Assembly: GCA_913054495.1 (NCBI GenBank)
Contig: CAJXIY010000010.1
Span: forward strand, 1-52,072
Direction of reading: 5' to 3'
From: an uncultured Gammaproteobacteria bacterium
GTDB taxonomy: Bacteria; Pseudomonadota; Gammaproteobacteria; Pseudomonadales; Pseudohongiellaceae
Length of the DNA: 52,072 nt
Both the position numbers and the translations under genes were made by a program. Below the pieces are notes generated by a model. That model was not told where the DNA came from. It searched no databases and saw only the letters and a list, made by a program, of their open reading frames with translations. Position 1 is the first letter of the stretch. Each line of letters starts with the position of its first letter. Positions 50,716 through 52,072 of this stretch are shown here, piece by piece.

Positions 50716-51705
50716 ATGATTATGCTGAAGAAGTTGTTTACTATTGTTGCAATCACTCTGACCACCACGGCGCTGGCCCAGAGCAACTATGAGCCACCTC
50801 GAACCGCCTCCGGCAAGCCAAATCTACAAGGTTTCTGGACCAACGCGTCCCTGACCACCATGCAGCGCTCGGACAATTACAAGGACATCGGTCTAATAAT
50901 TCCCGCGGAGCGGCTGCAAGAGCTCACCACCAATCACCATCAGAACGTGCGGCAGGCCACCGACGATAACCAGGTGGCAGGACAGCTGCCGGACGGTAAA
51001 GACCTGGGCCGTGGCCGAGGTTATAACGCTTTTTGGGTCGATCCTGGTTCCAAATTTGGCGTAGTGAGAGGCGAAGTGCGTACATCCTGGATCACTTATC
51101 CTGAAAACGGCCGCATTCCTTTCTCCGAGGAAGGAATGCAGCTGCGCCGGGCAGGTTTCAGCGGCGGCAGGAGTAATGATGGACCCGAGGGCAGGGCGCT
51201 GGGTGAGCGCTGCCTGATTGGCTTCGGCAGCACCGGTGGGCCGCCGATGAACAATGTTCTCTACAATAATATGTACCAGATTGTGCAGACCGATGACTAC
51301 ATCATGATCATGGTGGAGATGGTACACGATGCCCGTATTATTCCCATCAACGGTAGCCACCGACCCGGCGAATGGGAACCCTGGCTGGGTGATTCCGTCG
51401 CCTGGTGGGATGGTGACACCCTGGTAGTGGAGACCATCAATCTGAACCCGCAGCAAGCGCCGCGAAATGCAGCACCACTTACGGCACAGGGTAAGGTTAT
51501 CGAGAGGTTTACACGCTATTCGGATGAACAGATTTTCTATGAATTCGAAGTCACCGACCCGGCTTACTACAGAGAGCCCTGGCGCGGTGAGATTAGCTTT
51601 AATGCGACCGACACCAAGCCCTATGAATATGCCTGTCATGAAGGTAACTACGGCATGATAGGAATTCTTGCTGGCGCGCGTCGTCTCGAGCAGCTTGAAC
51701 AATAA
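50716..51705 (+). CDS. Secreted GDTLVV-family protein (copy 5)
   Basis: This 329-residue protein has a short Sec signal (LFTIVAITLTTTALAQS). The mature region begins PRTASGKPNLQGFWTNASLT and contains the family core WWDGDTLVVETINLNPQQ near residue 233. The paired cysteines are in LGERCLIGFGS near 172 and YEYACHEGNYGMIGILAG near 302. It is closest in layout to the tandem copies at 30858 and 31947, including the YEYACHEGN ending. GAGAGAG precedes ATG 50716. A terminator follows at 51724. Function unknown. Confidence 0.85.
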   Translation: MIMLKKLFTIVAITLTTTALAQSNYEPPRTASGKPNLQGFWTNASLTTMQRSDNYKDIGLIIPAERLQELTTNHHQNVRQATDDNQVAGQLPDGKDLGRGRGYNAFWVDPGSKFGVVRGEVRTSWITYPENGRIPFSEEGMQLRRAGFSGGRSNDGPEGRALGERCLIGFGSTGGPPMNNVLYNNMYQIVQTDDYIMIMVEMVHDARIIPINGSHRPGEWEPWLGDSVAWWDGDTLVVETINLNPQQAPRNAAPLTAQGKVIERFTRYSDEQIFYEFEVTDPAYYREPWRGEISFNATDTKPYEYACHEGNYGMIGILAGARRLEQLEQ

Positions 51706-51723
51706 GCTGAATAAGTAGCGCAG

Positions 51724-51750
51724 GGGGCCAACAGGCCCCATTTATCATTT
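51724..51750 (+). terminator. Terminator after GDTLVV copy 5
   Basis: GGGGCC (51724-51729) pairs with GGCCCC (51734-51739) around AACA, followed by the T-rich ATTTATCATTT. It lies 18 bases after the stop. Confidence 0.7.
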
Positions 51751-51876
51751 CGCATGTTTGTTCCAATCGCCTTCCCAGCACTTGGCCATCTCTATGAACA
51801 TGAAATATCCGGGCTAGGTGCTCTTCCCCGAATAGCAAACACCCAAAACCTGAAAACTGAACATAAGGCGAAAACC

Positions 51877-52072
51877 ATGCAGAAGCATCGCAGGCTGAGC
51901 TGGTCATCCATTATTTTGAGTCTGGTTTTATCTCAGTCGGCACTGGCGCAGCGAAACATTCCGACAGACGATCAACAGCTACTGGTGGACGTCTACCGGG
52001 AGCTGGTGGAGTACAAAACCACCCGCGAGGAAGAAAACAATACCCTGGCGGTGGAGGGCATGGCCGCCTGGC
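51877..52072 (+). CDS. M20-like metallopeptidase, N-terminal part
   Basis: Only the first 65 residues are inside the window. A Sec signal (LSWSSIILSLVLSQSALAQR) is followed by DDQQLLVDVYRELVEYKTTR, then a run ending NTLAVEGMAAWL. This N-terminal helix pattern (ELVEYKTT...VEGMAAWL) is typical of M20/M25/M40 exported carboxypeptidases and dipeptidases. The metal site lies beyond the edge, so the family call rests on the N-terminus alone. Confidence 0.65.
   Translation, partial: MQKHRRLSWSSIILSLVLSQSALAQRNIPTDDQQLLVDVYRELVEYKTTREEENNTLAVEGMAAW

Noticed and set aside
50893-51741. 282-codon minus-strand frame opposite GDTLVV copy 5
   Set aside because: The plus-strand family protein is conserved with a signal peptide and a terminator; the antisense frame is not credible.
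1-52072. CRISPR array or defence island
   Set aside because: No regularly spaced repeats, cas genes, restriction genes or toxin-antitoxin pairs were seen.

Overview
The window looks like a chromosomal segment of a Gram-negative, aerobic, probably aquatic gammaproteobacterium. The support is indirect: very many exported proteins (Sec, Tat and lipoprotein signals), c-type cytochromes, two ECF sigma factors with membrane partners, a CNT nucleoside transporter, and several families (DUF1552, DUF1592, DUF6152, DUF6282, DUF6351, DUF6768) that are common in uncultured marine Gammaproteobacteria. A Pseudohongiella/OM182- or Woeseia-like origin is a guess from gene content only. I see no rRNA, tRNA, CRISPR array, intact transposase or phage module.

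Layout. 1-1650 is a decayed edge: a frameshifted histidine-kinase remnant, two other broken reading frames and a REP-like palindrome. 1654-3189 is AT-richer and holds a 2OG-Fe(II) oxygenase and an FGE-sulfatase-fold protein whose C-terminus resembles a diversity-generating-retroelement target. 3309-9651 is a GC-richer divergent locus: di-heme cytochrome, DUF1552 and DUF1592 proteins on minus, and a secreted ankyrin protein on plus. 9809-13288 has a small secreted protein, DUF6152, a secreted GDTLVV-family protein, DoxX and a DUF6282 hydrolase. 13340-21940 is a mixed set of exported enzymes (AlkP-like phosphatase, rhodanese, cyclophilin, polysaccharide deacetylase, epoxide-hydrolase-like and glycosylasparaginase-like proteins) plus a nucleoside transporter. 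21975-24300 is a compact signalling operon: EF-hand protein, ECF sigma factor, membrane anti-sigma candidate and CnrX/Spy-like periplasmic sensor. 24483-30626 has an NHL propeller, 2-oxoacid:ferredoxin oxidoreductase (KorAB), a PhoX-like protein, a small membrane protein and a cupin. 30858-39324 has a tandem pair of GDTLVV-family genes, an amidase, a Tat-exported GMC dehydrogenase pair, and a second GDTLVV/DUF6152 pair. 39880-41704 is a cytochrome-HupE-anchor operon. 41881-52072 has a BNR-type propeller, YkgJ, an odd M28 peptidase, DUF6351, CapA, a second ECF sigma/DUF6768 pair, a fifth GDTLVV-family gene and the start of an M20 peptidase.

Themes. Most of the coding capacity is extracytoplasmic oxidation and hydrolysis. 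The GDTLVV family occurs five times and twice sits beside DUF6152, which suggests a shared but unassigned role. Two independent ECF systems probably tune envelope functions. Several unrelated palindromic elements (REP/MITE-like) lie just 3' of genes. The points that look least explained are the DUF6152/GDTLVV partnership, the DUF1592-DUF1552-cytochrome-ankyrin locus, the EF-hand/CnrYXH-like cassette, a small beta-repeat shared by a cyclophilin and a secreted protein, and the possible retroelement-diversified FGE protein.
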